From positions 6,784 to 70,783 of the forward strand of contig NZ_JAOQJL010000021.1 in assembly GCF_025566965.1 (NCBI RefSeq): a DNA stretch of 64,000 nucleotides. The letters are read 5' to 3'. This DNA comes from Blautia_A ammoniilytica. GTDB taxonomy: Bacteria > Bacillota > Clostridia > Lachnospirales > Lachnospiraceae. This document shows positions 15,933-25,050 of the stretch, piece by piece. The notes below the pieces were generated by a model that was not told where the DNA came from, did not search any database, and worked only from the letters and a program-made list of their open reading frames with translations. Both the position numbers and the translations under genes were made by a program. Position 1 is the first letter of the stretch; each line of letters starts with the position of its first letter.

Positions 15933-18194
15933 ATGGAAGCTTTAAAGACAATGATCAATGACATGTTCCACAAAGACTGTTCTTCCTGTACAAATGAAGA
16001 GATTTATACAGCTCTTCTTACTTACACAAAGGAAGCACTGGAAGAAAAAGGTTATCACAACGGAAAAAAGAAAATTTATTATATTTCTGCAGAGTTCCTG
16101 ATCGGAAAGCTGCTTTCTAACAATCTGATTAACCTTGGCATTTATGATCAGGTTGCAGATTACTTAAAAGAGAACGGCAAATCCCTTGCTGAGATCGAAG
16201 AGGTTGAGCCGGAACCATCTCTTGGAAATGGCGGACTTGGACGTCTGGCAGCATGTTTCCTGGATTCTATTGCAACACTGGGACTGCCGGGAGAAGGAAT
16301 CGGTCTGAATTATCACCTGGGTCTGTTTAAACAGGTATTCAAAGACAGACTTCAGAATGAGACACCGAACCCATGGATCACCAACAATACATGGCTTACA
16401 CCTACAGATGTAACATATACTGTACCGTTCCACGGATTTGAGCTTGAGTCTAAAATGTATGATATTGCAGTTGCAGGCTATCAGAATAAAGCAATCCATC
16501 TTCATTTATTTGATATTGATATTGCAGATGAGAGCATGGTTCATGATGGTATTGCATTCAATAAAAAAGACGTACTTCATAACCTGACTCTGTTCCTGTA
16601 TCCGGATGACAGTGATGATGACGGAAGAAAGCTTCGTATCTATCAGCAGTACTTTATGGTAAGCAATGCTGCACAGCTGATCCTGGACGAGGCAGTGGCC
16701 AAAGGCTGCAACCTTCATGACCTGGCTGATTACGCAGTTGTACAGATCAACGATACACATCCAAGTATGATCATTCCTGAGTTCATCCGTCTGCTGACTG
16801 CAAAAGGTATTGACTTTGAGGAAGCAAGCGATATCGTTGCAAAGGTTTGTGCTTATACCAATCATACGATCCTTGCAGAGGCACTTGAGAAATGGCCAAT
16901 GAGCTATCTGGAAGAGGTTGTTCCTCATCTTGTTCCTATTATCAAACAGCTGGATGAGAAGGTTAAGAGAAAATATCCTCAGGAATCCGTTGCGATCATT
17001 GACAGCAACAACCTGGTGCATATGGCACATATGGATATCCACTATGGCTATTCCATCAATGGTGTGGCAACACTTCACACAGAGATCCTTAAGAACAGCG
17101 AGTTGAAGCAGTTCTATGATATCTATCCTGAGAAATTCAATAATAAGACAAATGGTATCACATTCCGTCGCTGGCTGATGTATTGCAACCATCCTCTGAC
17201 AGAACTGATCACATCCCTGATCGGAGACGGATTTAAGAAAAATGCATTTGAACTGGAAAAACTTCTTGCATATAAGGATGATCAGGAAGTATTGAATAAG
17301 ATCCTGTCTATCAAGACCGATGCAAAGAAGGTGTGCAAAGATTTCATCCTTTCCAACACAGGTGTTGAGATCGATGAGAACAGTATCTTTGATATCCAGA
17401 TCAAACGTCTTCACGAGTACAAACGTCAGCAGCTGAATGCTCTGTACATTATTTATAAATACCTGGAGATCAAAGGCGGCAAGAAGCCGGAGAAGCCTGT
17501 AACCTTCATCTTTGGTGCAAAGGCAGCTCCTGCATATGTGATCGCAAAGGACATCATCCATCTTCTTCTTACACTTCAGGATCTGATCAAAAATGATCCG
17601 GATGTAGCTCCATACATGAAGGTTGTAATGGTAGAGAACTACAATGTAAGCGCAGCTGAGAAGCTGATCCCTGCATGTGATATTTCAGAGCAGATTTCTC
17701 TGGCATCTAAAGAGGCTTCCGGTACAGGTAACATGAAGTTCATGCTGAACGGTGCGGTAACTCTTGGTACTATGGATGGTGCAAACGTAGAGATCAGTGA
17801 TCTGGTTGGCGAGGATAACCTCTATATCTTCGGACAGTCCAGCGAGCAGGTTATCCAGCACTATGAGAAGGCAGATTACAATTCAAAAGCTATCTATGAA
17901 GGCAATGCAGATATTAAGAAATATGTGGATTTCATTGTCAGCGATCAGGTGCTTGCACTTGGACATGAAGAGAACTTAAGAAGACTTCACAATGAGCTTG
18001 TGAACAAAGACTGGTTTATGACTCTTCTTGACCTGGAAGACTATATTAAGGTTAAGAACCAGGCTCTGGCAGATTATACAGACAGAGAGAAATGGGCTAA
18101 GAAGATGCTTGTGAACATTGCAAAGGCTGGCTTCTTCTCATCTGACAGAACCATTGAGCAGTACAATGAGGATATCTGGCATCTCACAAAATAA
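15933..18194 (+). CDS. glgP: Glycogen/starch/alpha-glucan phosphorylase
   Basis: A 753-residue enzyme that releases glucose-1-phosphate from glycogen ends. ATG 15933 follows AAAGGAG by 6 bp and gives the normal length; the ATG at 15888 would add 15 residues. The PLP-binding region EASGTGNMKFMLNGAVTLGTMDGANVEI contains the cofactor lysine, and the family signature PSLGNGGLGRLAACFLDS is intact. Maltodextrin phosphorylase is the alternative. It is followed by a strong terminator, so it is probably monocistronic. With GlgC and GlgD elsewhere in the window it supports active glycogen cycling. Confidence 0.94.
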   Translation: MEALKTMINDMFHKDCSSCTNEEIYTALLTYTKEALEEKGYHNGKKKIYYISAEFLIGKLLSNNLINLGIYDQVADYLKENGKSLAEIEEVEPEPSLGNGGLGRLAACFLDSIATLGLPGEGIGLNYHLGLFKQVFKDRLQNETPNPWITNNTWLTPTDVTYTVPFHGFELESKMYDIAVAGYQNKAIHLHLFDIDIADESMVHDGIAFNKKDVLHNLTLFLYPDDSDDDGRKLRIYQQYFMVSNAAQLILDEAVAKGCNLHDLADYAVVQINDTHPSMIIPEFIRLLTAKGIDFEEASDIVAKVCAYTNHTILAEALEKWPMSYLEEVVPHLVPIIKQLDEKVKRKYPQESVAIIDSNNLVHMAHMDIHYGYSINGVATLHTEILKNSELKQFYDIYPEKFNNKTNGITFRRWLMYCNHPLTELITSLIGDGFKKNAFELEKLLAYKDDQEVLNKILSIKTDAKKVCKDFILSNTGVEIDENSIFDIQIKRLHEYKRQQLNALYIIYKYLEIKGGKKPEKPVTFIFGAKAAPAYVIAKDIIHLLLTLQDLIKNDPDVAPYMKVVMVENYNVSAAEKLIPACDISEQISLASKEASGTGNMKFMLNGAVTLGTMDGANVEISDLVGEDNLYIFGQSSEQVIQHYEKADYNSKAIYEGNADIKKYVDFIVSDQVLALGHEENLRRLHNELVNKDWFMTLLDLEDYIKVKNQALADYTDREKWAKKMLVNIAKAGFFSSDRTIEQYNEDIWHLTK

Positions 18195-18283
18195 ATTTCA
18201 GGTAAGATAAATTACAGGCAGGATAAGTAATTTACAGGCAATATAGATTAATTGCAGGCAGGACCTGTACAGAAATAAAAAGG

Positions 18284-18321
18284 ACAGAACTGTATCGTGT
18301 AGGACGGCAGTTCTGTTTTTT
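18284..18321 (+). terminator. Rho-independent terminator of glgP
   Basis: ACAGAACTG (18284-18292) pairs with CAGTTCTGT (18308-18316) and is followed by a T-run, 90 bp after the glgP stop. Between the stop and this stem lie short repeats of ACAGGCA. Confidence 0.8.
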
Positions 18322-18364
18322 ATGTAATAGGAAATTACTCCGTAATGTTCCTATTACATAAAAA
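18317..18364. repeat. Long intergenic palindrome
   Basis: A 17-bp arm (18317-18333, TTTTTATGTAATAGGAA) is exactly repeated in inverted form at 18348-18364, with inner pairing ATTAC/GTAAT. It overlaps the T-run of the glgP terminator. It resembles the palindromic intergenic elements elsewhere in the window but has no second copy here. Confidence 0.65.
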
Positions 18365-18403
18365 CGCTCCGCGAGGATGCGACTACGGGATATTGCCTGT
18401 GGA

Positions 18404-18440
18404 CAGCAATTGAACAGCAATTGAAACATCAATTGAACAG
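18404..18440 (+). repeat. Triple CAATTGAA direct repeat
   Basis: The string CAATTGAA occurs three times in tandem at about 11-14 bp spacing (from 18407, 18418 and 18430), upstream of the asnS promoter. It may be a binding-site array or a decayed repeat; the function is unknown. Confidence 0.4.
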
Positions 18441-18463
18441 TTATATTTTGGCCTTATTTTTTC

Positions 18464-18492
18464 TTGCGTAAAGAACAGGAATAGTCTATACT
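18464..18492 (+). promoter_or_regulatory. asnS promoter
   Basis: TTGCGT (18464-18469), a 17-bp spacer and TATACT (18487-18492) give a good sigma-A promoter with a predicted start near 18499. The 70-bp leader has no T-box signature. Confidence 0.7.
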
Positions 18493-18571
18493 GTAACACA
18501 ACAGGCAGTGTGGGACGGATGAGATCCATATTGCTATCGATAATGTAATATGAAGAGAAAGAGGACAGATT

Positions 18572-19963
18572 ATGAACCTTACAACAGTTAAAGAGATTTA
18601 CAGAAACAGAGATAAATATCTGGATCAGGAGATCGCAGTAGGCGGCTGGGTACGCAGCGTGCGTGATTCCAAAACATTCGGATTTATTGTTCTCCATGAT
18701 GGTACCTATTTTGAAACACTGCAGGTAGTTTACCATGACAATATGGAGAATTTTGCACAGATCAGCAAGCTGAACGTAGGTGCAGCTATTATTGTAAAAG
18801 GTACTCTGGTAGCTACTCCCCAGGCAAAGCAGCCTTTTGAGATCCAGGCTTCTGAGATCACACTGGAAGGAGCATCTGCACCGGATTATCCTCTTCAGAA
18901 GAAACGCCATAGCCTTGAGTATTTAAGAACCATGACCCATCTGCGTCCACGTACCAATACCTTCCAGGCTGTATTTCGTGTACGTTCCCTTTGCGCATAT
19001 GCGATCCATAAGTTTTTCCAGGAGAGAGGTTTTGTGTATGTGCATACACCACTGATCACAGGAAGTGACTGTGAGGGTGCAGGAGAGATGTTCCAGGTCA
19101 CTACACTTGACCTTGTAAATACACCTGTAGATGATCAGGGGAAGATCGATTACAGCAAGGACTTCTTCGGAAAAGAGACCAACCTTACTGTCAGCGGACA
19201 GCTGAACTGTGAGACTTTTGCACAGGCATTCCGCAATGTATATACCTTTGGACCTACCTTCCGTGCAGAGAATTCCAATACCACCCGCCATGCGGCAGAG
19301 TTCTGGATGATCGAGCCGGAGTGTGCATTTGCTGATCTTCAGGATGATATGGATCTGGCAGAGGCTATGCTGAAGTATGTGATCAATTTTGTGTTGGAGA
19401 ATGCACCGGAGGAGATGAACTTCTTCAATTCTTTTGTTGATAAGGGGCTTCTGGACAGACTGAACCATGTGGTTAATTCTGAGTTTGGCCGTGTGACCTA
19501 TACAGAGGCTGTAGAGCTTCTTGAGAAGAACAATGACAAATTCGATTACAAGGTATCCTGGGGATGTGACCTTCAGACAGAGCATGAGCGCTATCTGACA
19601 GAGCAGATTTTTAAGAAACCTATCTTTGTTACGGATTATCCAAAGGAGATCAAAGCCTTCTATATGAAGCAGAACCAGGATGGCAAGACAGTGGCAGCCA
19701 TGGACTGTCTGGTACCGGGCATTGGCGAGATTATCGGAGGAAGCCAGAGAGAAGAGGATTATGACAAGCTGAAAGCCCGTATGGACGAGCTTGGCATGAA
19801 AGAATGTGACTATGACTTCTATCTGGACCTTCGTAAATATGGCACTACCCGTCATGCAGGCTTTGGCCTTGGCTTTGAAAGATGCGTGATGTATCTGACA
19901 GGAATGGGCAATATCCGTGACGTAATCCCATTCCCAAGAACTGTAAATAACTGTGACCTGTAA
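18572..19963 (+). CDS. asnS: Asparaginyl-tRNA synthetase
   Basis: A 463-residue class IIb synthetase charging tRNA-Asn. It has the N-terminal OB anticodon-binding fold (IAVGGWVRSVRDSKTFGFIVLHDG), motif 2 in FRAENSNTTRHAAEFWMIEPE and motif 3 in GFGLGFERCVMYLTG. The FWMIEPE stretch and length separate it from AspS. It is preceded by its own promoter and appears monocistronic. A CCCTG/CAGGG hairpin just after the stop lacks a T-run. Confidence 0.96.
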   Translation: MNLTTVKEIYRNRDKYLDQEIAVGGWVRSVRDSKTFGFIVLHDGTYFETLQVVYHDNMENFAQISKLNVGAAIIVKGTLVATPQAKQPFEIQASEITLEGASAPDYPLQKKRHSLEYLRTMTHLRPRTNTFQAVFRVRSLCAYAIHKFFQERGFVYVHTPLITGSDCEGAGEMFQVTTLDLVNTPVDDQGKIDYSKDFFGKETNLTVSGQLNCETFAQAFRNVYTFGPTFRAENSNTTRHAAEFWMIEPECAFADLQDDMDLAEAMLKYVINFVLENAPEEMNFFNSFVDKGLLDRLNHVVNSEFGRVTYTEAVELLEKNNDKFDYKVSWGCDLQTEHERYLTEQIFKKPIFVTDYPKEIKAFYMKQNQDGKTVAAMDCLVPGIGEIIGGSQREEDYDKLKARMDELGMKECDYDFYLDLRKYGTTRHAGFGLGFERCVMYLTGMGNIRDVIPFPRTVNNCDL

Positions 19964-20090
19964 GATAAAGGCCCTGTCATAATTGCAGGGTGCATTTGCT
20001 GCATGCTTTGATCTTTGCAGTTATGTTTGATCTTTACAGATGTATTTTACCCTTACAGGTATAGCTTATCTATATAAGGAGCAGATCAGA

Positions 20091-21146
20091 ATGAGATTTA
20101 TTCATCTTGCAGATGTACATCTGGGAGCAGTACCTGACAGGGGATGCCCCTGGAGTGAAAAGCGGGAAGAAGAGATCTGGGAAACTTTCCGCCGGGTTAT
20201 TACGGGTATCCGTGAAAATCCGGTGGATTTGTTATTTATAGCCGGAGATCTTTTTCACAGGCAGCCATTGCTGCGTGAACTAAAAGAAGTGAATCATCTG
20301 TTTTCTACCATTCCGGAGACACAGGTGTATCTGATGGCAGGAAATCACGATTATCTGAAGAAGGATTCTTTTTACAGAGATTTTCCATGGGCAGATAATG
20401 TGGTGTTTTTTAAAGATGAAAAGCTTACCTGCGTAAAAGACAAAAAATTGGATGTATATGTGTATGGTTTAAGCTATGAACACCAGGAGATCAGGACTCC
20501 TCTTTATGATGGAATCCGCCCAAAGGAAGGAGAGGGACTTCATATCCTTCTGGCTCATGGTGGGGATGCAGATCATATACCGGTGAATATAAACAGCTTA
20601 TCTGCCGCTGGATTTGATTATGTGGCAATGGGGCATATTCATAGGCCGCAGATCCTTTTAAGGGACAGAGCAGCTTATGCAGGAGCTTTGGAGCCTATTG
20701 ACAGAGGTGACCTGGGAGAACACGGATATATAGAGGGCAGGCTGGAGAATGGCAGGCTGCGCGTTTCCTTTGTACCTTTTGCATCCAGATCCTATCAGCA
20801 GCTTCTTCTCACTGTATCTCAGGAGTCGACCCAGATTTCTCTGGAAGAAGAGCTGAAGGATGAGATTTACAGAAGAGGCGGTCTGAATATTTATCGGGTG
20901 ATCATCCAAGGAGAACGTCCGGCAGAGCTGCTGTTTATTCCGGAAAAGCTGAAACAATTCGGCAATGTTACAGAGGTCCTGGATGAATCCCGGCCTATGT
21001 ATGATCTGGAAGCCTTGCAAAGACAGTACAGTGGTACCCTGATCGGGGATTATATTACGTATTTTCTGGAAAAAGACAGAAGCATTGTGGAAGATAAGGC
21101 TTTGTATTACGGTCTTCAGGCACTTCTACAGACAAGTGCAGTGTGA
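20091..21146 (+). CDS. Metallophosphoesterase, YhaO/SbcD-like DNA repair exonuclease
   Basis: A 351-residue Mre11-fold nuclease. The start at 20091 follows AAGGAG by about 9 bp and gives the canonical N-terminus MRFIHLADVHLGA. Metal-binding motifs are DVHLG, GDLFH, GNHD and GHIH. The closest named relative is Bacillus subtilis YhaO, a partner of the ATPase YhaN, whose counterpart lies 33 bp downstream. The pair resembles SbcD-SbcC/Mre11-Rad50 and should process DNA ends or hairpins. Confidence 0.85.
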   Translation: MRFIHLADVHLGAVPDRGCPWSEKREEEIWETFRRVITGIRENPVDLLFIAGDLFHRQPLLRELKEVNHLFSTIPETQVYLMAGNHDYLKKDSFYRDFPWADNVVFFKDEKLTCVKDKKLDVYVYGLSYEHQEIRTPLYDGIRPKEGEGLHILLAHGGDADHIPVNINSLSAAGFDYVAMGHIHRPQILLRDRAAYAGALEPIDRGDLGEHGYIEGRLENGRLRVSFVPFASRSYQQLLLTVSQESTQISLEEELKDEIYRRGGLNIYRVIIQGERPAELLFIPEKLKQFGNVTEVLDESRPMYDLEALQRQYSGTLIGDYITYFLEKDRSIVEDKALYYGLQALLQTSAV

Positions 21147-21179
21147 TTAACTGGTGTTAGCAGAGAGGACAGGAATTGA

Positions 21180-22742
21180 ATGATCTTCAAACGACTGACG
21201 ATTAAGAATTTTGGAAAGATCCATGACAAGACTCTGGAGTTTTCCCAGGGGATCAACATACTTTACGGAGAAAATGAAAGTGGAAAAAGCACGGTCCATA
21301 CCTTTGTAAGAAGTATGCTGTACGGGATCACAAGGCAGCGGGGACGGGCCTCCAGAAATGATATTTATACCAGGTACGAGCCGTGGGAGAATCCGGCACA
21401 GTACGGTGGGAGTCTGTGGTTTTCAACCGGAGGCGAAGATTATCGGCTCACTCGTAATTTTTATAAAGAGAACCAGAATGGGGAGCTACTTAATCTTCGT
21501 ACCGGAGAGCTGACCGGTGTGGAGGATGGCCAAATGGAGCAGCTGCTGGGCGGTGTAAGCCAGGCTGTATATGACAATACAGTGTCTGTGGCGCAGCTGA
21601 AAAGCGTTACAGGTAAGGACCTGGCATCTGAGGTACAGAATTATATGGCCAGCTACCAGGGAACCGGGGACAGCTCTGTAGATCTGGGAAGAACGATGCA
21701 GATGCTGAAGATGTCCAGAAAAGGCTATCAGGTACAAAAGGACAAAAAAAGAAAAGAAGCAGAAAAAGAGCAGGAAAAGCTGAATGCTAAAATGGAATAT
21801 CTGAATCGGGAACTGGAAGAATTGAAGGAGAGACAATCCCAGGTATCCAGGAAAGAAGAAAAGCTGCAGATCCGGTCTGGACAGGACAGCGGTCTTGACA
21901 TGATCGAAGGGAAGATCCAGGTTCTTCGTAAACGGCGCCTGACACTTACTACAGCAGCCTTATTGGCTGTGGTCCTGGGCATTGTAGGACTTTTCAGCAG
22001 GTTTTCCGCAGCTGATCAGATCACCAGGCTGGGATGGGATTTCTGTATTCTGCTTGGGATAGGGATGATCCTGTATTATCTTGGGCGGCGGCGTATGCTG
22101 GATCGTGATCTGGCCAGCCAGAACAGATTGCGTACCAGGTGGCTCCAGCAGCAGGAGAAGCTGAAGTGGAATAAAGAATCCCTACAGGAATCTTTTGAAG
22201 AAAAAAGGGTGGATTTTGAAAATCTGCAGGAAGAATACAAGGATTATGAATCGGAGATCTGGATGCCGGTCAGTGAGGACATAGAGATCCAGGCGCTGAA
22301 TCTTGCAATGGATACCATTGAGCAGATATCAGGCAATATACACCGGCAGGTAGGATACCGGCTGCGGCAGCGTACTTCCCAGATCTTGTGTGAGATCACA
22401 GATGGCAGGTATCAGGAAGTACTGATCGACCCGGATCTTCAGATCAGCGTAAATACCAGCGAGCGGATAATACCTGCCCAGAGATTAAGTAGAGGTACTA
22501 TAGAACAGCTGTATTTTGCTCTTCGCATGGCAGCTTCTGAATTGCTTTGCGGTGGGGAAACCTTTCCTGTGATCCTGGATGATGTATTCGGGATGTATGA
22601 TGAAGCCAGGCTGGCAGCAGTGCTTCACTGGCTTGAAAAAGAGCAAAAACAGGTGATCATCAGCACCTGCAATAAAAGAGAGGCTCAGATACTGGAAAGA
22701 GAAGGAATCCCGTATCGTTTGCAAAGCCTTTCAGAGGAATAA
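21180..22742 (+). CDS. YhaN/SbcC-like SMC-type ATPase, short and membrane-spanning
   Basis: A 520-residue Rad50-like ATPase. Walker A GENESGKST is near residue 31, the ABC signature LSRGTIEQLYFALRMA near residue 435 and Walker B PVILDDVFG near residue 465. A coiled coil (about residues 180-240) is followed by two hydrophobic stretches (LTTAALLAVVLGIVGLF and FCILLGIGMILYYLG, about 255-305) and a second short coil. B. subtilis YhaN is about 960 residues, so this is a much reduced version: the long arms are missing but the membrane hairpin is kept. It lies directly after the YhaO-like gene and is closed by a terminator. Confidence 0.82.
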   Translation: MIFKRLTIKNFGKIHDKTLEFSQGINILYGENESGKSTVHTFVRSMLYGITRQRGRASRNDIYTRYEPWENPAQYGGSLWFSTGGEDYRLTRNFYKENQNGELLNLRTGELTGVEDGQMEQLLGGVSQAVYDNTVSVAQLKSVTGKDLASEVQNYMASYQGTGDSSVDLGRTMQMLKMSRKGYQVQKDKKRKEAEKEQEKLNAKMEYLNRELEELKERQSQVSRKEEKLQIRSGQDSGLDMIEGKIQVLRKRRLTLTTAALLAVVLGIVGLFSRFSAADQITRLGWDFCILLGIGMILYYLGRRRMLDRDLASQNRLRTRWLQQQEKLKWNKESLQESFEEKRVDFENLQEEYKDYESEIWMPVSEDIEIQALNLAMDTIEQISGNIHRQVGYRLRQRTSQILCEITDGRYQEVLIDPDLQISVNTSERIIPAQRLSRGTIEQLYFALRMAASELLCGGETFPVILDDVFGMYDEARLAAVLHWLEKEQKQVIISTCNKREAQILEREGIPYRLQSLSEE

Positions 22743-22761
22743 AATGGAATAAATAATCATT

Positions 22762-22806
22762 AAAAAAGATCTCCCGCATCCAGGAAGGATGCTGTGGAGA
22801 TCTTTT
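22762..22806. terminator. Bidirectional terminator between the YhaN-like gene and prs
   Basis: AAAAGATCTCC...GCATCC pairs with GGATGC...GGAGATCTTTT, with A and T runs on each side, so it can end transcripts from both convergent genes. Confidence 0.85.
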
Positions 22807-22862
22807 GAGGTTAAGATCATTTTTAATAGTGATTTGTGTATTTTGATACTTGAATTATCATA

Positions 22863-24044
22863 TTATTTGTACTGTGCCATGTAGTTGTTCACGCAGCGCT
22901 TGATCCTGTCTACTGGGTTCAGAAGGTGGCTTACAGAAAGATCATGGTTCAATGTATCAATGATCAATGCAATATATTTGCTCATGTCACAGGTGATATA
23001 ATATGGCTTCTCAAGAAGCTTGGCAGGCTGATATACCAGGTTTGTAGTGAGAAGCTTGTCAAATACACCTGCCTGGTGGGCTTCATCAAATTTGTCAAGG
23101 CCATCTGTAAATAATCCGAAGGTAGAACAGATGTAGATCTTGCCAGCTCCTCTTTCTTTGAGAAGGGATGCAATCTTAAGCACTGTATCACCTGAGGAGA
23201 TCATATCATCGATCAGGATCATATCCTTGCCTTCCAGCTTAGGACCAAGGAATTCATAAGCAGCTACCGGATGACGTCCATCTACAAATTTGGAATAATC
23301 CAGACGCTTGTAGTACATACCCATATCAACACCCAGGATATTGGCAAGGTAAATGGCGCGGCTCATGCTGCCTTCGTCAGGGCTGATAATGGCAAAGTGA
23401 TCATTATCAAGGTGAAGTCCTTCTTCGTTGTGAAGAAGAGCCTTAATGAACTGATAAGAAGGCTGCACTGTTTCAAAGCCGTGAAGCGGTGTGGCATTCT
23501 GGATACGTGCATCATGAGCATCAAAAGTGATGATATTCTCTACCCCCATACTGATCAGCTCGTGAAGTGCGCTGGCGCAGTCAAGGGACTCTCTGCCTAT
23601 ACGCTTGCTCTGACGGCCTTCATAAAGATAAGGCATGATCACATTCACTCTTCGTGCCTTGCCGCCGATGGCGCCGATCACACGCTTCAGATCCTGGAAA
23701 TGATCGTCTGGGGACATCAGGTTGGTGTAATTGCCGATAGGGTAGCTCATGCTGTAATTACATACATCTACTAAAATATAAACATCATCACCACGGACAG
23801 ATTCCGAGATCACGCATTTGCCTTCACCAGAACCAAATCTGGGTGTCTGTACCTGGATCGTATAGGAATCTCTCTGGTATCCTTCAAAAGAAAATGAATC
23901 TATCTCCGGGTGTGTACGCTCATTACGCCACTTAACAAGCCATTCGTCTACTTTCTCGCCTAAGGGGCGACAGCTGTCTGTGGGGATCAGTCCAAGCCTT
24001 CCAACCGGAACGGTTGATAATTCCTTTGTGGATCTTTGTGCCAT
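22863..24044 (-). CDS. prs: Ribose-phosphate pyrophosphokinase (long form)
   Basis: Makes PRPP from ribose-5-phosphate and ATP for nucleotide, histidine and tryptophan synthesis. At 393 residues it exceeds the usual 310-320; the excess is an N-terminal region with LGLIPTDSCRPLGEKVDEWL and a divergent core. The PRPP-binding loop MILIDDMISSGDTV is clear, and the metal/ATP region reads ENIITFDAHDARIQNA where classical enzymes have a LDLHA-type motif. It is the last gene of dnaD-dnaI-prs, 3 bp after dnaI. A nearby upp would use its product. Confidence 0.88.
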   Translation of the reverse strand: MAQRSTKELSTVPVGRLGLIPTDSCRPLGEKVDEWLVKWRNERTHPEIDSFSFEGYQRDSYTIQVQTPRFGSGEGKCVISESVRGDDVYILVDVCNYSMSYPIGNYTNLMSPDDHFQDLKRVIGAIGGKARRVNVIMPYLYEGRQSKRIGRESLDCASALHELISMGVENIITFDAHDARIQNATPLHGFETVQPSYQFIKALLHNEEGLHLDNDHFAIISPDEGSMSRAIYLANILGVDMGMYYKRLDYSKFVDGRHPVAAYEFLGPKLEGKDMILIDDMISSGDTVLKIASLLKERGAGKIYICSTFGLFTDGLDKFDEAHQAGVFDKLLTTNLVYQPAKLLEKPYYITCDMSKYIALIIDTLNHDLSVSHLLNPVDRIKRCVNNYMAQYK

Positions 24045-24047
24045 GTT

Positions 24048-25031
24048 CTATTTTCCTCCTAAATAGTTTTTCTTCATCCGGATGTCTTCTCCTGTAAGCT
24101 TCAGGATAATATAGTTATTGCAGATACGGGAAAAGGTCCGTTCAGAGTAAACATTCTGTATTTCACCCAACTCCAGATTGGTGGAGATGATGGTGGATCT
24201 GTGTCTCATAATACGCTCATTGACGCACAAAAACAACTGGGAAGACACAAAACTGTTGGTAAGCTCTGTTCCCAGGTCATCAATGATCAGCAGATCGCAG
24301 TCGTACACCAGATCGTTGTCTTTGCCTGTGCTGTCGCCGGAAAAGGTATTCCGTGCCAGCATATCAAACAGGTCAAATGCAGAAAAATATAAAACGCTGT
24401 GGGAGCTTTCAAGAAGATCATGGGCGATACAGTGGGAAAGAAAAGTCTTCCCAACGCCTGTGTTGCCATAGATCAGCAGGCTGCGGGGATCCTGGTCAAA
24501 GGATGAAACGAAATCCCTGGCAGTCTGGTATGCACGCTGTGCGGCTTCCAGTGCGGACAATCCAGTGGACGCATCTATTGTAGCAGAATAATAGTCAAAA
24601 GAAAAGTGGTCAAAGTTTTCTTTTTTGAGAATTTCATTTAAATTGGACTGAGTATACAAAAGCTGTATCTCCGCCCTGTGGAAACAGGAGCATTTCTTGC
24701 TGCCGATATAGCCGGTATCCTGACAATGAGAACAGGTGTAATGCATCTCAAGATAGTCGGAAGGGTAGCCATTCAGGGCAAGCAAAGCTTCACGCTCCTG
24801 GGCAAGCAGGGATATGGCAGCCTTCAGATCCTCCAGGCTGCGATCCAGACCGCTGATCATGGAGCGGGCTTTGGCTGCGCTTAAGGAAGCTACTTCGCTG
24901 TCAATCTCACGAAGCCTGGGAATCCGGTCATAAGCTTCCTGCCTGTGCTCCTCCAGCAGACGGCGGTTCTCAGCCTGCTTGCGGCTGTATTCTCTCATAA
25001 TGGTATCATATTGAAAATTCTGTAAAGGCAT
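24048..25031 (-). CDS. dnaI: Helicase loader, DnaI/DnaC-like AAA+ ATPase
   Basis: A 327-residue protein that should load the replicative helicase at origins. An N-terminal region with four cysteines (CSHCQDTGYIGSKKCSCF) forms a probable zinc site, as in B. subtilis DnaI; the AAA+ domain has Walker A GNTGVGKT, Walker B LLIIDDLG and sensor-type STNLELGEI. It follows dnaD by 19 bp and precedes prs by 3 bp, in one minus-strand operon. The DnaD partner next door supports the loader role. Confidence 0.88.
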   Translation of the reverse strand: MPLQNFQYDTIMREYSRKQAENRRLLEEHRQEAYDRIPRLREIDSEVASLSAAKARSMISGLDRSLEDLKAAISLLAQEREALLALNGYPSDYLEMHYTCSHCQDTGYIGSKKCSCFHRAEIQLLYTQSNLNEILKKENFDHFSFDYYSATIDASTGLSALEAAQRAYQTARDFVSSFDQDPRSLLIYGNTGVGKTFLSHCIAHDLLESSHSVLYFSAFDLFDMLARNTFSGDSTGKDNDLVYDCDLLIIDDLGTELTNSFVSSQLFLCVNERIMRHRSTIISTNLELGEIQNVYSERTFSRICNNYIILKLTGEDIRMKKNYLGGK

Positions 25032-25050
25032 AAACGATCAATCTCCTCTG

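Noticed and set aside
16506..17561. Long minus-strand reading frame opposite glgP
   Set aside because: Antisense artefact of biased codon use in glgP; the composition is unlike real proteins.
18499..18571. T-box leader before asnS
   Set aside because: The leader is about 70 nt and lacks the AGGGTGGNACCGCG-type sequence and an antiterminator.
18923..19855. Long minus-strand reading frame opposite asnS
   Set aside because: Shadow frame with no ribosome site; asnS is unambiguous.
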